In this document: one piece after another, positions 6,616-13,054 of the stretch
Numbering within the stretch: the stretch's first letter is position 1
Layout: the number at the start of each line of letters is the position of its first letter
Assembly: GCA_017629415.1 (NCBI GenBank)
Contig: JAGBXG010000432.1
Location: 1 to 13,148, forward strand
DNA from: Pseudomonadota bacterium
Lineage (GTDB): Bacteria > Myxococcota > Bradymonadia > UBA4248
Direction: 5' to 3'
DNA length: 13,148 nt
Notes under the pieces: generated by a model
What the model was told of the DNA's origin: nothing
The model's database searches: none
The model's input: only the letters and a program-made list of their open reading frames with translations
Program-made: the position numbers and the translations under genes

Positions 6616-9318
6616 ATGAAATTCCGTCGTTCATCCCTTTTTGGACTTTGTGTTCTTTCTACGCTTGCGGTCTTCGGTTGCAATGATCCTGAGAGCAATG
6701 CAAAGAAATGTTATCAAGCTTCTGACTGCGGAAATACTGACGAGTGGAAATGTAATATTGAAACAAATTCCTGTGAACTGAGACAACCCGAACATTGCAT
6801 CAACACCATCAAAGACGGCGATGAAGCCGATGTGAACTGCGGCGGCAGCTGTTTGGCAAAGTGTGAAGTTGGCAAAGCTTGTACGGACAACGACGATTGC
6901 GGCACAGGGAATTGCACGGATAAGAAAGTATGTGCGGTCAAGAGTTGCACAAACGATACCGAATGCGTTTCTCCGGCCGTTTGCTGGTTTGATGATACAG
7001 TTGAAACACCGACAGATGGTGTTTGTATTTCATGTGTTGACGGCATCGTGAATGGCGATGAAACCGATGTCGATTGTGGCGGTAATACGTGCGCGCAATG
7101 CGAGAAGGGTAAAACCTGTAAAACAGCTGATGACTGTGTTACAGGCGAATGTACCAATAAAACATGTACGGGTGATGCTCCGGTTGCAGCCGTTGCCGGT
7201 GACCTCGTGATCAATGAGGTGATGAGCAACGCGAGTACCTCTAAAGCTTTTGACAATATTGAAGGCAGCAAGCAGTGCGATTTTGTTGAAATCGTCAATA
7301 TTACGGATCATGCCGTGTCTTTAGATGGTGTCATTCTTAAAACGAAACGCATTGGCGGCGATGAAAAAGAAGCCTCTTATCCGTTGAGTGGTTCACTGCG
7401 TTCCAAGCAAGCTGCGGTTATCAATGCTTGTGAGGATAATTATTTTCCGAGTGATGTTTTAAGCATTTCATCATTTGAGCCAGCTTTTGGTCTTGTCAAT
7501 ACTGCGGAAGGTTACAATATTTCTTTACACATTGGCGAAACAGAAGCCGCAAAGGTAAACTTTGCTGCATCGACGGCTGGTCATTCTTTTAATTTGTCCA
7601 AAGATTTAGAGGCAAACAATCCTGCGCTTGTACTTCACAACACAGTTAATGCTGATTTCAATAATTCTCCGGGTCGTTGTTCCAACAACCAACCGTTCAG
7701 CACGGGCTGTATTGACGTTTGCACCAATGGTGTCAAAGATGGCGATGAAACCGATACAGACTGCGGTGGCAGCTGCAATAAATGCGCAAATGACAAAGTT
7801 TGTAAAATAGATGCCGATTGTCTGACAGGTTCTTGTGAAGGCGGCAAATGCGTGGGCGAAATGCCTCAAACACCGGTGGCTGGCGACCTCGTGATCAATG
7901 AAGTGATGCCGGCAGCAGACAAGTCAAAATCATTTGATAACTTTAGTTCGTCCGAACAATGCGATTTTGCAGAAATTGTCAATAAGAGCAGTAAACTTCT
8001 GACACTTGATGGCATTTCTTTAGTCCTTGCAAGAACGGATAAAGAAACAAAGCCAGTTTCTTATACATTGAGTGGAAACCTTAAGCCCAAAGGTGTTGCT
8101 CTGATTCACGCATGTTCTTCAGAACCTTTCCCCAAAGATGTGCTCTCCATCTACAATGAAAAGTTTGATTTCACAAACAGCGGCTTGAATTACACGATAT
8201 CATTGACATCAGGTGAAACTGCATTAGCTACGGTCACTTATGCTACAGCTAAAGAAAGAAAAGGTGAATCATTAAACCTGCCTACAGATCTGTCAACAGA
8301 TAGTACAGAAATGTCTTATCACTCTGAACTTTCTGAATTTAAACATACGCCTGGCCGCTGTTTGAACAATGGCACATTTGCATCCGGCTGTTTTGATTCA
8401 TGTTCTACGGGTGTGAAAGACGGCGATGAAACTGACGTCGATTGCGGCGGTTCATGTGCTGGCTGTGAACTTGAACAAGCTTGTACAAGTGGCAGCGATT
8501 GTGCCTCGGGTAACTGCGTTGCCGGTAAATGCGCCAGCACATGTAACAACCAAACGCTTGATGGTAATGAAACAGATGTCGACTGCGGCGGTTCATGCAA
8601 TGCATGTGAAGATAACAAGGCTTGCAAAGCAAACAGCGATTGTATGTCAAATTATTGCAATGAAAATAAATGTACAGCCTGCACAGATGACGCTGTCTGC
8701 GGTTCAGGTGCATTCTGCATGTTCGGAAGCTGTATTGCCTGCGATACGCCCCAAAAAGGCGAACTCGTGATTAACGAAGTCATGGGCAAACTTCCAAGTT
8801 CTGCTAATAATAATAATGGTATGATCAACTGCTCAGGCTGTGGCAAGGAAGTCGAATTTATTGAGCTTTATAACAAATCTGACAAACGTCTGAACCTTTC
8901 AACTTTAAGCGTTAAACTTGTCAAAGAAGAAGATGGTGCCGAAAAGTCCATTCCGCTTACCAATGTTCCAGGCTGCCTTTCTGCAGACCATTATCTTGTT
9001 TTGTCAAAAGAAAGTATCAGCTTAGACGATGAAAAGTCAGTAACATTTAAGCACTCAAATGCCACTTTAAATGATGGCAAAGCTTACAACCTTACCATTT
9101 ATCATTCCGATACCAGCGTTATTCATGAAGCTTATATGCCTGCTCATTCCGAGGGTGGTGTTTCCTTGGCCAGAACTGGCGGCAGCTATGATGATGACAC
9201 CTCATTAATTACACTTAAACCCCATAATACCCTGACGGATGAAGCATTCGGCCTCAAAGTCGAAGCCAAGAACTCCCCGGGTCTTGATAACTTCACGAAT
9301 GCGGTATCTGTCGATTAA
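6616..9318 (+). CDS. Large modular surface lipoprotein: Cys-rich DETDVDCGG modules and three lamin-tail-like domains
   Basis: A 900-residue predicted lipoprotein. The N terminus MKFRRSSLFG...LAVFGC is a type II signal peptide with lipidated C22 (C-N-D follows). Module order: an opening Cys segment; a long Cys module (A) from residue 61; a short Cys module (B); module A; lamin-tail-like domain (LTD) 1 at about 195-355; A; LTD2 at 423-583; A, A, B; LTD3 at 715-893. Each LTD opens with G(D/E)LVINEVM, has a (D/E)F(V/A/I)E(I/L)(V/Y)N strand and ends in (S/T)PG(R/L). Module A reads DGxETDVDCGG followed by about eight Cys, spaced like disulphide-rich folds. Bacterial LTDs are mostly secreted; binding or adhesion is plausible but not shown, and no catalytic motif is visible. 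ATG 6616 is set by GGAGG at 6606-6610 and the signal peptide; the frame is open 55 codons further upstream without similarity. A terminator follows. Confidence 0.88.
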   Translation: MKFRRSSLFGLCVLSTLAVFGCNDPESNAKKCYQASDCGNTDEWKCNIETNSCELRQPEHCINTIKDGDEADVNCGGSCLAKCEVGKACTDNDDCGTGNCTDKKVCAVKSCTNDTECVSPAVCWFDDTVETPTDGVCISCVDGIVNGDETDVDCGGNTCAQCEKGKTCKTADDCVTGECTNKTCTGDAPVAAVAGDLVINEVMSNASTSKAFDNIEGSKQCDFVEIVNITDHAVSLDGVILKTKRIGGDEKEASYPLSGSLRSKQAAVINACEDNYFPSDVLSISSFEPAFGLVNTAEGYNISLHIGETEAAKVNFAASTAGHSFNLSKDLEANNPALVLHNTVNADFNNSPGRCSNNQPFSTGCIDVCTNGVKDGDETDTDCGGSCNKCANDKVCKIDADCLTGSCEGGKCVGEMPQTPVAGDLVINEVMPAADKSKSFDNFSSSEQCDFAEIVNKSSKLLTLDGISLVLARTDKETKPVSYTLSGNLKPKGVALIHACSSEPFPKDVLSIYNEKFDFTNSGLNYTISLTSGETALATVTYATAKERKGESLNLPTDLSTDSTEMSYHSELSEFKHTPGRCLNNGTFASGCFDSCSTGVKDGDETDVDCGGSCAGCELEQACTSGSDCASGNCVAGKCASTCNNQTLDGNETDVDCGGSCNACEDNKACKANSDCMSNYCNENKCTACTDDAVCGSGAFCMFGSCIACDTPQKGELVINEVMGKLPSSANNNNGMINCSGCGKEVEFIELYNKSDKRLNLSTLSVKLVKEEDGAEKSIPLTNVPGCLSADHYLVLSKESISLDDEKSVTFKHSNATLNDGKAYNLTIYHSDTSVIHEAYMPAHSEGGVSLARTGGSYDDDTSLITLKPHNTLTDEAFGLKVEAKNSPGLDNFTNAVSVD
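7198..7881 (+). repeat. Internal duplication unit 1 (LTD1 plus Cys module)
   Basis: Encodes GDLVINEVM through a lamin-tail-like domain, SPGRCSNN and a DGDETDTDCGG module. It aligns with the next 660 bases; both open with the same protein motif exactly 684 bases (228 codons) apart. Similarity is clear in protein and patchy in DNA, suggesting an old duplication. Confidence 0.8.
7882..8541 (+). repeat. Internal duplication unit 2 (LTD2 plus Cys module)
   Basis: Second copy: GDLVINEVM, SKSFDN (unit 1 has SKAFDN), QCDF(A)EIVN, a YTLSG strand, TPGRCLNNG and a DGDETDVDCGG module. It is slightly shorter than unit 1 (220 versus 228 codons). Confidence 0.8.
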
Positions 9319-9341
9319 CCAGTTATCGAATATGTCATTTC

Positions 9342-9379
9342 AATCCGGCTTCCCACAGAAGCCGGATTTTTTTTATTTT
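9342..9379 (+). terminator. Intrinsic terminator after the first modular lipoprotein
   Basis: A perfect 10-bp stem AATCCGGCTT (9342-9351) with AAGCCGGATT (9359-9368) encloses a seven-base loop. An eight-T run and further T-rich sequence follow. It separates the two large lipoprotein transcripts. Confidence 0.92.
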
Positions 9380-9477
9380 GTTTGTAGGAAAACTCTAAAA
9401 AATTGCGCTTTTCTGTTTAAACTCTTGAAAATACCTTCTAAAATGTCTGCGGTCTTATTTTGCCTGGAGGTTTCTTC

Positions 9478-10920
9478 ATGAAAATTTCAGAACTTTTCTC
9501 TTTACTTGCGGCGGCCTCATTGGCTTTTAGTGCGTATGGATGCGACAAAGGCGAGGCCATTGGCGGCTGTACAACGGCAACAGATTGCCCAGATGCGAGT
9601 ATTTTTGAATGCAATAATGGGGCATGCCAAGAAGTTAATGCCGAACACTGCAGCGATCGTGAAAAAAATCAAGATGAAACAGATATCGACTGCGGCGGCA
9701 ACGACTGCACCAAATGTAAAGCCGGCAAAAGCTGCAAAGTAGACAATGATTGCATGTCTCAGAAATGCGAAGAAAATGTCTGCGTCACAGCTTCATGCGA
9801 ATCTGATAAAGATTGTGCCGAAAATCAGACATGTGAAAGCGGTGTGTGTGCCACATGCAGTGACGAAAAACTGAATAATAAAGAAACAGATGTCGACTGT
9901 GGCGGCGAATATTGCATGGCTTGCAGACTGGGAAAATCCTGCGAACTTAATACAGACTGTGCATCAGGCATCTGTACAGAAGGCGTATGCAGTGCACCTA
10001 GCTGTGAAAAAGACTCTGATTGCCGCGAAGGTGAAACATGCGATACGGAGTCCCAAAACTGTATTTCTTGCAAAGATGGCACAAAAAACGGCACTGAAAC
10101 TGACATCGATTGCGGCGGTTCATGCAATAAATGCGCGACCAGCAAAGGCTGTGAAACGAACAGCGATTGCATTTCGGGCATTTGTTCACCCACCGATTTT
10201 ATATGCCTTGAAAAAGCCGCTGCCACATGTACAGACGGTGAAAAAAATGGCACCGAAACCGATAAAGACTGCGGCGGCGGCACATGCCCGTTATGTGGTC
10301 AGGAAAGATTGTGCCTGCAAAATTCAGACTGCAAATCCGGCATTTGCATTGAAGGCTATTGCAAAGGTGATGATTGTTCATCTGCAGCCGCCGGCACCAT
10401 TGTCATCAATGAAGTCTTCACCCATCCGGATACTTCGGCCAATATGCTGCATGCCGAAGCCACAAAACAGCTCAAATATATCGAGATTTACAACACAAGT
10501 GATGCCATCGTAAATCTTGCCGAACTCAACCTTGAAGTCAAAGGCACAGATGCTTCACAAACTTTGAAAATGAGCGGTTGTATCGATGCCAAACGATATA
10601 TCGTGCTTCATGATACCGGCTACGAGATTCAAGCCATGGCCGAAGGAGCCTCTCAGCAAAAAGTCGAACATGTCGATACTGCGCTTGCAGCAACCACAGC
10701 CTATAAACTTCAACTGAAACGCGGCAATGACATCATTCATGCCGTTTCTGTGCCTGACATGTCATCGAAAAAAGGTGTTTCAGCGGCTTTGAGCAACAGT
10801 CCGGTTGAAACTGACGGCTACAATGCTCTCGTAGAACATGATACGCTGCCCGGTGAAGGCGGTGTCGAAAATCCGCACTCCCCGGGAGTTTATAATTACG
10901 CGGGTGCTCCGCAAGGATAA
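9478..10920 (+). CDS. Modular lipoprotein: four Cys-rich DETDVDCGG modules and one lamin-tail-like domain
   Basis: A 480-residue predicted lipoprotein, paralogous in architecture to the preceding one. The signal peptide MKISELFSLL...FSAYGC gives lipidated C22 followed by Asp at +2. The opening Cys segment ends in NAEHC, matching PEHC of its neighbour. Then come module A, B, A, B, A, A (A: DxDETDxDCGG plus Cys ladder; B: SCExDxDC...C..C), ending near residue 300. A single lamin-tail-like domain spans 306 to about 476, with GTIVINEVF, YIEIYN and a closing HSPGVYN. ATG 9478 is preceded by GGAGG at 9466-9470, and similarity begins with the signal peptide, so the earlier in-frame TTG at 9460 is rejected. 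No enzyme motif is seen. The role is probably at the cell surface or periplasmic face; ligand unknown. Confidence is high for lipoprotein and modules, low for any function. Confidence 0.87.
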   Translation: MKISELFSLLAAASLAFSAYGCDKGEAIGGCTTATDCPDASIFECNNGACQEVNAEHCSDREKNQDETDIDCGGNDCTKCKAGKSCKVDNDCMSQKCEENVCVTASCESDKDCAENQTCESGVCATCSDEKLNNKETDVDCGGEYCMACRLGKSCELNTDCASGICTEGVCSAPSCEKDSDCREGETCDTESQNCISCKDGTKNGTETDIDCGGSCNKCATSKGCETNSDCISGICSPTDFICLEKAAATCTDGEKNGTETDKDCGGGTCPLCGQERLCLQNSDCKSGICIEGYCKGDDCSSAAAGTIVINEVFTHPDTSANMLHAEATKQLKYIEIYNTSDAIVNLAELNLEVKGTDASQTLKMSGCIDAKRYIVLHDTGYEIQAMAEGASQQKVEHVDTALAATTAYKLQLKRGNDIIHAVSVPDMSSKKGVSAALSNSPVETDGYNALVEHDTLPGEGGVENPHSPGVYNYAGAPQG

Positions 10921-10930
10921 CCGTAAATTT

Positions 10931-10968
10931 GGCGCCGCCGTATGACGATTTTCGGAATAGGCGGCGCC
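10931..10968. repeat. GC-rich inverted repeat after the second modular lipoprotein
   Basis: GGCGCCGCC (10931-10939) pairs perfectly with GGCGGCGCC (10960-10968) across 20 bases. No T tract follows. A further small hairpin, GGCC-GTAA-GGCC, lies at 10986-10997. It could be a factor-dependent terminator or an mRNA-end stabiliser for the lipoprotein transcript. Confidence 0.6.
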
Positions 10969-11053
10969 ATGCCGGGCGTATTGAAGGCCGTAAGGCCGAA
11001 ATAGCCGGCAACAATATATGAGACGCTCTTCTTCAACATGTAAAATGCTTATG

Positions 11054-11221
11054 ATGAAACCTTTTGTTTTGGCCTTAATTTTAGCCCTTTTTGCCGCTGC
11101 TTGCAGTGACGACAGCACCGAAGTTGAAATGTGCGAATGCGAACCTGATGAATATTGCGTCGATTTTGAATGTTTTAAAACTTCTGATGGCAATATCGCT
11201 CCCGCACCTGATGAACATTAG
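11054..11221 (+). CDS. Very small Cys-rich lipoprotein
   Basis: A 55-residue predicted lipoprotein of unknown function. MKPFVLALILALFAAAC is a compact lipoprotein signal peptide with a canonical AAAC lipobox, cutting at C17 and leaving 39 residues, followed by S-D-D. The mature part is acidic and holds four more Cys in a CEC-x5-YC-x4-C pattern, echoing the opening Cys segments of the two large lipoproteins upstream. In-frame ATGs at 11018, 11045, 11051 and 11054 are all possible and none has a clear ribosome-binding site; 11054 gives the tidiest signal peptide. It lies 133 bases after the second large lipoprotein, with a GC-rich hairpin between. It may be a small partner, or a degenerate relative, of that family. 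The coding call rests on the signal peptide and composition alone. Confidence 0.65.
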   Translation: MKPFVLALILALFAAACSDDSTEVEMCECEPDEYCVDFECFKTSDGNIAPAPDEH

Positions 11222-11278
11222 CCTTGTCTGCGCCAAAGTTCCGGATTGAACCTCGGCGCATCAGACGATAAACAAGGC
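11221..11278 (+). promoter_or_regulatory. Branched or elongated stem-loop after the small lipoprotein
   Basis: GCCTTGT (11221-11227) pairs with ACAAGGC (11272-11278). Inside, TGCGCC (11229-11234) pairs with GGCGCA (11255-11260), and GTTC pairs with GAAC (11238-11251) around a six-base loop. The outer 7-bp stem recalls a tRNA acceptor, but the element is only 58 bases and lacks D- and T-loop signatures. It could be a terminator-like 3' end or a small structured RNA. Confidence 0.5.
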
Positions 11279-11280
11279 AA

Positions 11281-11329
11281 ATCTGCATGATGCCGAATTT
11301 TTTACACATTAGGCGCATATTTTGCAGAT
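11281..11329 (+). promoter_or_regulatory. Second stem-loop in the transporter upstream region
   Basis: ATCTGCA (11281-11287) pairs perfectly with TGCAGAT (11323-11329). Partial inner pairing is possible between ATGCC and GGCGCAT. It directly follows the previous element, so the 192-base spacer before the transporter is almost entirely made of three successive inverted repeats. Confidence 0.45.
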
Positions 11330-11349
11330 GCTTATTTATTTTGTGTCTT

Positions 11350-11380
11350 TTTTGGATAAATTTGTGAATTTTATCCAAAA
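11350..11380. promoter_or_regulatory. Perfect 11-bp inverted repeat before the transporter (operator candidate)
   Basis: TTTTGGATAAA (11350-11360) and TTTATCCAAAA (11370-11380) are exact reverse complements separated by nine bases, ending 33 bases before the ATG. Its symmetry and AT-rich nature suit a dimeric repressor site overlapping the promoter or early leader; a hairpin in the mRNA leader is the alternative. No regulator gene is adjacent. Confidence 0.55.
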
Positions 11381-11413
11381 CTCAACGAATCACAACTGAA
11401 TCACAGGAGAACT

Positions 11414-12766
11414 ATGGACAACACCAATGCCCAAAAGTCATCCTGGCGCTTTCCCAAGACATTCTGGTTCGCGAATGCGATGGAGTTTTGTGAACGCGCC
11501 GCGTACTATGGCTTTTTTATTCTGATCACACTTTATCTCTCGCAGGTTGTCGGTTTTAACGATATCGAAGCCGGCATCATTTCGGGTATTTTTTCCGGTG
11601 CACTGTATCTTTTGCCGCCTTTTATGGGCGTCATTGCCGACCGTATCGGATTCAGACGCGCACTTATTCTGGCTTTTGCACTTTTGGCGGTGGGTTATGC
11701 CGCGTTGGGCATTTGGCATTCTAAACTTGTCGTGTGCATTTTCCTCACGACACTCGTTTTTGGCGCAGCATTCATCAAACCGCTGATTACAGGCACTGTT
11801 GCTAAAACAACGACTGAAGCAAACCGTGCGCGCGGATTTTCGCTGTTTTATTGGACCGTCAATATCGGCGCATTTTTGGGCAAAACGTTTGTACCGTTCA
11901 TCCGCCAGGAAATTGGCCTTGAATATGTCAATTTCTTTTCGTCGGCCGTCTGCGTGCTTGCTTTGATCATTGCCCTGCTGTTTTATCATCCCGATCAAGG
12001 CAATACGGAACGCAAATCCTTTGGCGAACTGTTTAAAAGCCTTGGAAAAATATTGATCAACGGCCGCTTGATGGCCTTGACCATTATCATTGCAGGGTTC
12101 TGGACGGTTCAGCAGCAGCTCTATGCCACCATGCCTAAATATGTCATCCGCATGGTCGGTGAAGATGCCAAACCCGAATGGATTGCTAATGTCAATCCGC
12201 TGACCGTTGTCATTTGTGTTATTTTTGTCACGCAATGGATGAAAAAACGCAACGCATTGACCTCTATGACTATTGGTATGTTCATCATGCCGCTGTCGGC
12301 GTTTGCCATGAGCTTGGGGCCCTGGTTCCAAAATGGTTTCGGAGATTCCATCCTCGGCATGCATCCGTTTACTTTCATGCTCGTCGTGGGTATTTGCCTC
12401 CAAGGTCTGGCCGAGTGCTTCATTTCCCCGCGCTTCCTCGAATTTTTCTCCCTGCAAGCCCCCAAAGGCGAGGAAGGCGTTTATCTCGGATTCTCGCATT
12501 TGCACTCGTTCTTCTCAGCGATTTTCGGCTTCTTTATCAGCGGTTTCCTGCTCGAAAAATATTGCCCGGCTCGCGAAACCCTCGTCGGTCTCTCCGATGC
12601 CCAAATCGCGGAACGCTACGCACATGCGCATTATATTTGGTACTACTTCGTTGCCATTGCCGCAGTCGCCGGCGTTGCCTTGGTCATTTACGGCTTGATT
12701 TGCAAAAAGCTCGATCAGCGCAAAAAATCACAATCCGAAGACGATGCAAGTGAAGAAGACGAATAG
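11414..12766 (+). CDS. POT/PTR-family (MFS) proton-coupled peptide transporter
   Basis: An inner-membrane secondary transporter of 450 residues, with roughly a dozen hydrophobic segments. POT hallmarks are present: ExxER plus YYG (E24, E27, R28, Y31-Y32) in helix 1; the MFS loop motif GVIADRIGFRR (72-82); and the PTR2-type FYWTVNIGAFLG (145-156). FWTVQQQLYATMPKY and a late SPRFLEFFSLQAP segment also fit POT members. The family mostly imports di- and tripeptides with protons, though some members move other substrates, so the substrate is inferred. AGGAG at 11405-11409 fixes ATG 11414. The upstream spacer carries three inverted repeats, suggesting regulated expression. The cytoplasmic C terminus is acidic (SEDDASEEDE) and stops at 12766, but a similar acidic frame continues to 12891, so the end may be shifted by an indel. 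Confidence 0.88.
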   Translation: MDNTNAQKSSWRFPKTFWFANAMEFCERAAYYGFFILITLYLSQVVGFNDIEAGIISGIFSGALYLLPPFMGVIADRIGFRRALILAFALLAVGYAALGIWHSKLVVCIFLTTLVFGAAFIKPLITGTVAKTTTEANRARGFSLFYWTVNIGAFLGKTFVPFIRQEIGLEYVNFFSSAVCVLALIIALLFYHPDQGNTERKSFGELFKSLGKILINGRLMALTIIIAGFWTVQQQLYATMPKYVIRMVGEDAKPEWIANVNPLTVVICVIFVTQWMKKRNALTSMTIGMFIMPLSAFAMSLGPWFQNGFGDSILGMHPFTFMLVVGICLQGLAECFISPRFLEFFSLQAPKGEEGVYLGFSHLHSFFSAIFGFFISGFLLEKYCPARETLVGLSDAQIAERYAHAHYIWYYFVAIAAVAGVALVIYGLICKKLDQRKKSQSEDDASEEDE

Positions 12767-12891
12767 CTGTCATCGAACATTCCGATCATGAAGAGTCCAA
12801 AACTTCAGACGATGCAAGTGCCAGAGATGTTCAAAACAATGATTCGAGCGACGAACCCCAAGAACCGTCATCAGGGCTCAAATCAGAGTAA
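12754..12891 (+). pseudogene. Out-of-frame acidic extension of the transporter C terminus
   Basis: In the -1 frame relative to the transporter, the sequence is open from 12754 to a TAA at 12889-12891. It encodes a Ser/Asp/Glu-rich stretch (VIEHSDHEESKTSDDAS, then DSSDEPQEP) just like the transporter tail. AGACGATGCAAGTG occurs both at 12739-12752 in the transporter frame and at 12807-12820 in this frame, encoding DDAS each time; the 68-base offset is not a multiple of three. This fits a tail detached by an indel between 12754 and 12766. No classical -1 slippery heptamer is visible there. An assembly error or chance reading frame cannot be excluded. Confidence 0.4.
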
Positions 12892-12912
12892 TATCTAGCC
12901 AACAGGCATCCT

Positions 12913-12942
12913 AAGCCGTCCTTTTTAAGGGCGGCTTTTTTT
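12913..12942 (+). terminator. Intrinsic terminator after the transporter
   Basis: AAGCCGTCCTT (12913-12923) pairs with AAGGGCGGCTT (12927-12937) through 11 pairs, one a G-U wobble, around a three-T loop. A run of seven T follows to 12942. It lies 22 bases after the TAA of the out-of-frame acidic extension. Confidence 0.9.
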
Positions 12943-12947
12943 GTGTA

Positions 12948-13054
12948 TGAGGGGGCCGAGCCCCCTGCGGCGCTATTTGCTTTGCAAATACGCGCCTACC
13001 CCCAACCGGGGCTTTGCCCCGGACCCCACCAAAGGGCGCTGCCCTTTGGAATCC
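12948..13054 (-). repeat. 107-base dispersed repeat, inverted copy
   Basis: Reverse complement of 5188-5294 with two differences, neither inside a stem. It begins five bases after the terminator T tract. The extra flanking palindromes of copy 1 are absent here, which defines these 107 bases as the shared mobile or conserved core. Confidence 0.95.

Noticed and set aside
6714..7298. Minus-strand frame opposite the first lipoprotein
   Set aside because: It is an antisense shadow of the Cys-module codons; similar shadows occur opposite every such module.
6616..10920. MYXO-CTERM or other C-terminal sorting tag on the modular lipoproteins
   Set aside because: Both proteins end right after the lamin-tail-like domain with no hydrophobic helix or basic tail; anchoring is by the N-terminal lipid.
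11221..11278. Possible tRNA, because of the 7-bp acceptor-like stem
   Set aside because: Only 58 bases long, no anticodon arm, no canonical T-loop sequence and no D-loop.
11438..12505. 355-residue minus-strand frame opposite the transporter
   Set aside because: The plus strand has clear POT motifs and a ribosome-binding site; the antisense product is His/Gln/Arg-rich without domain signs.
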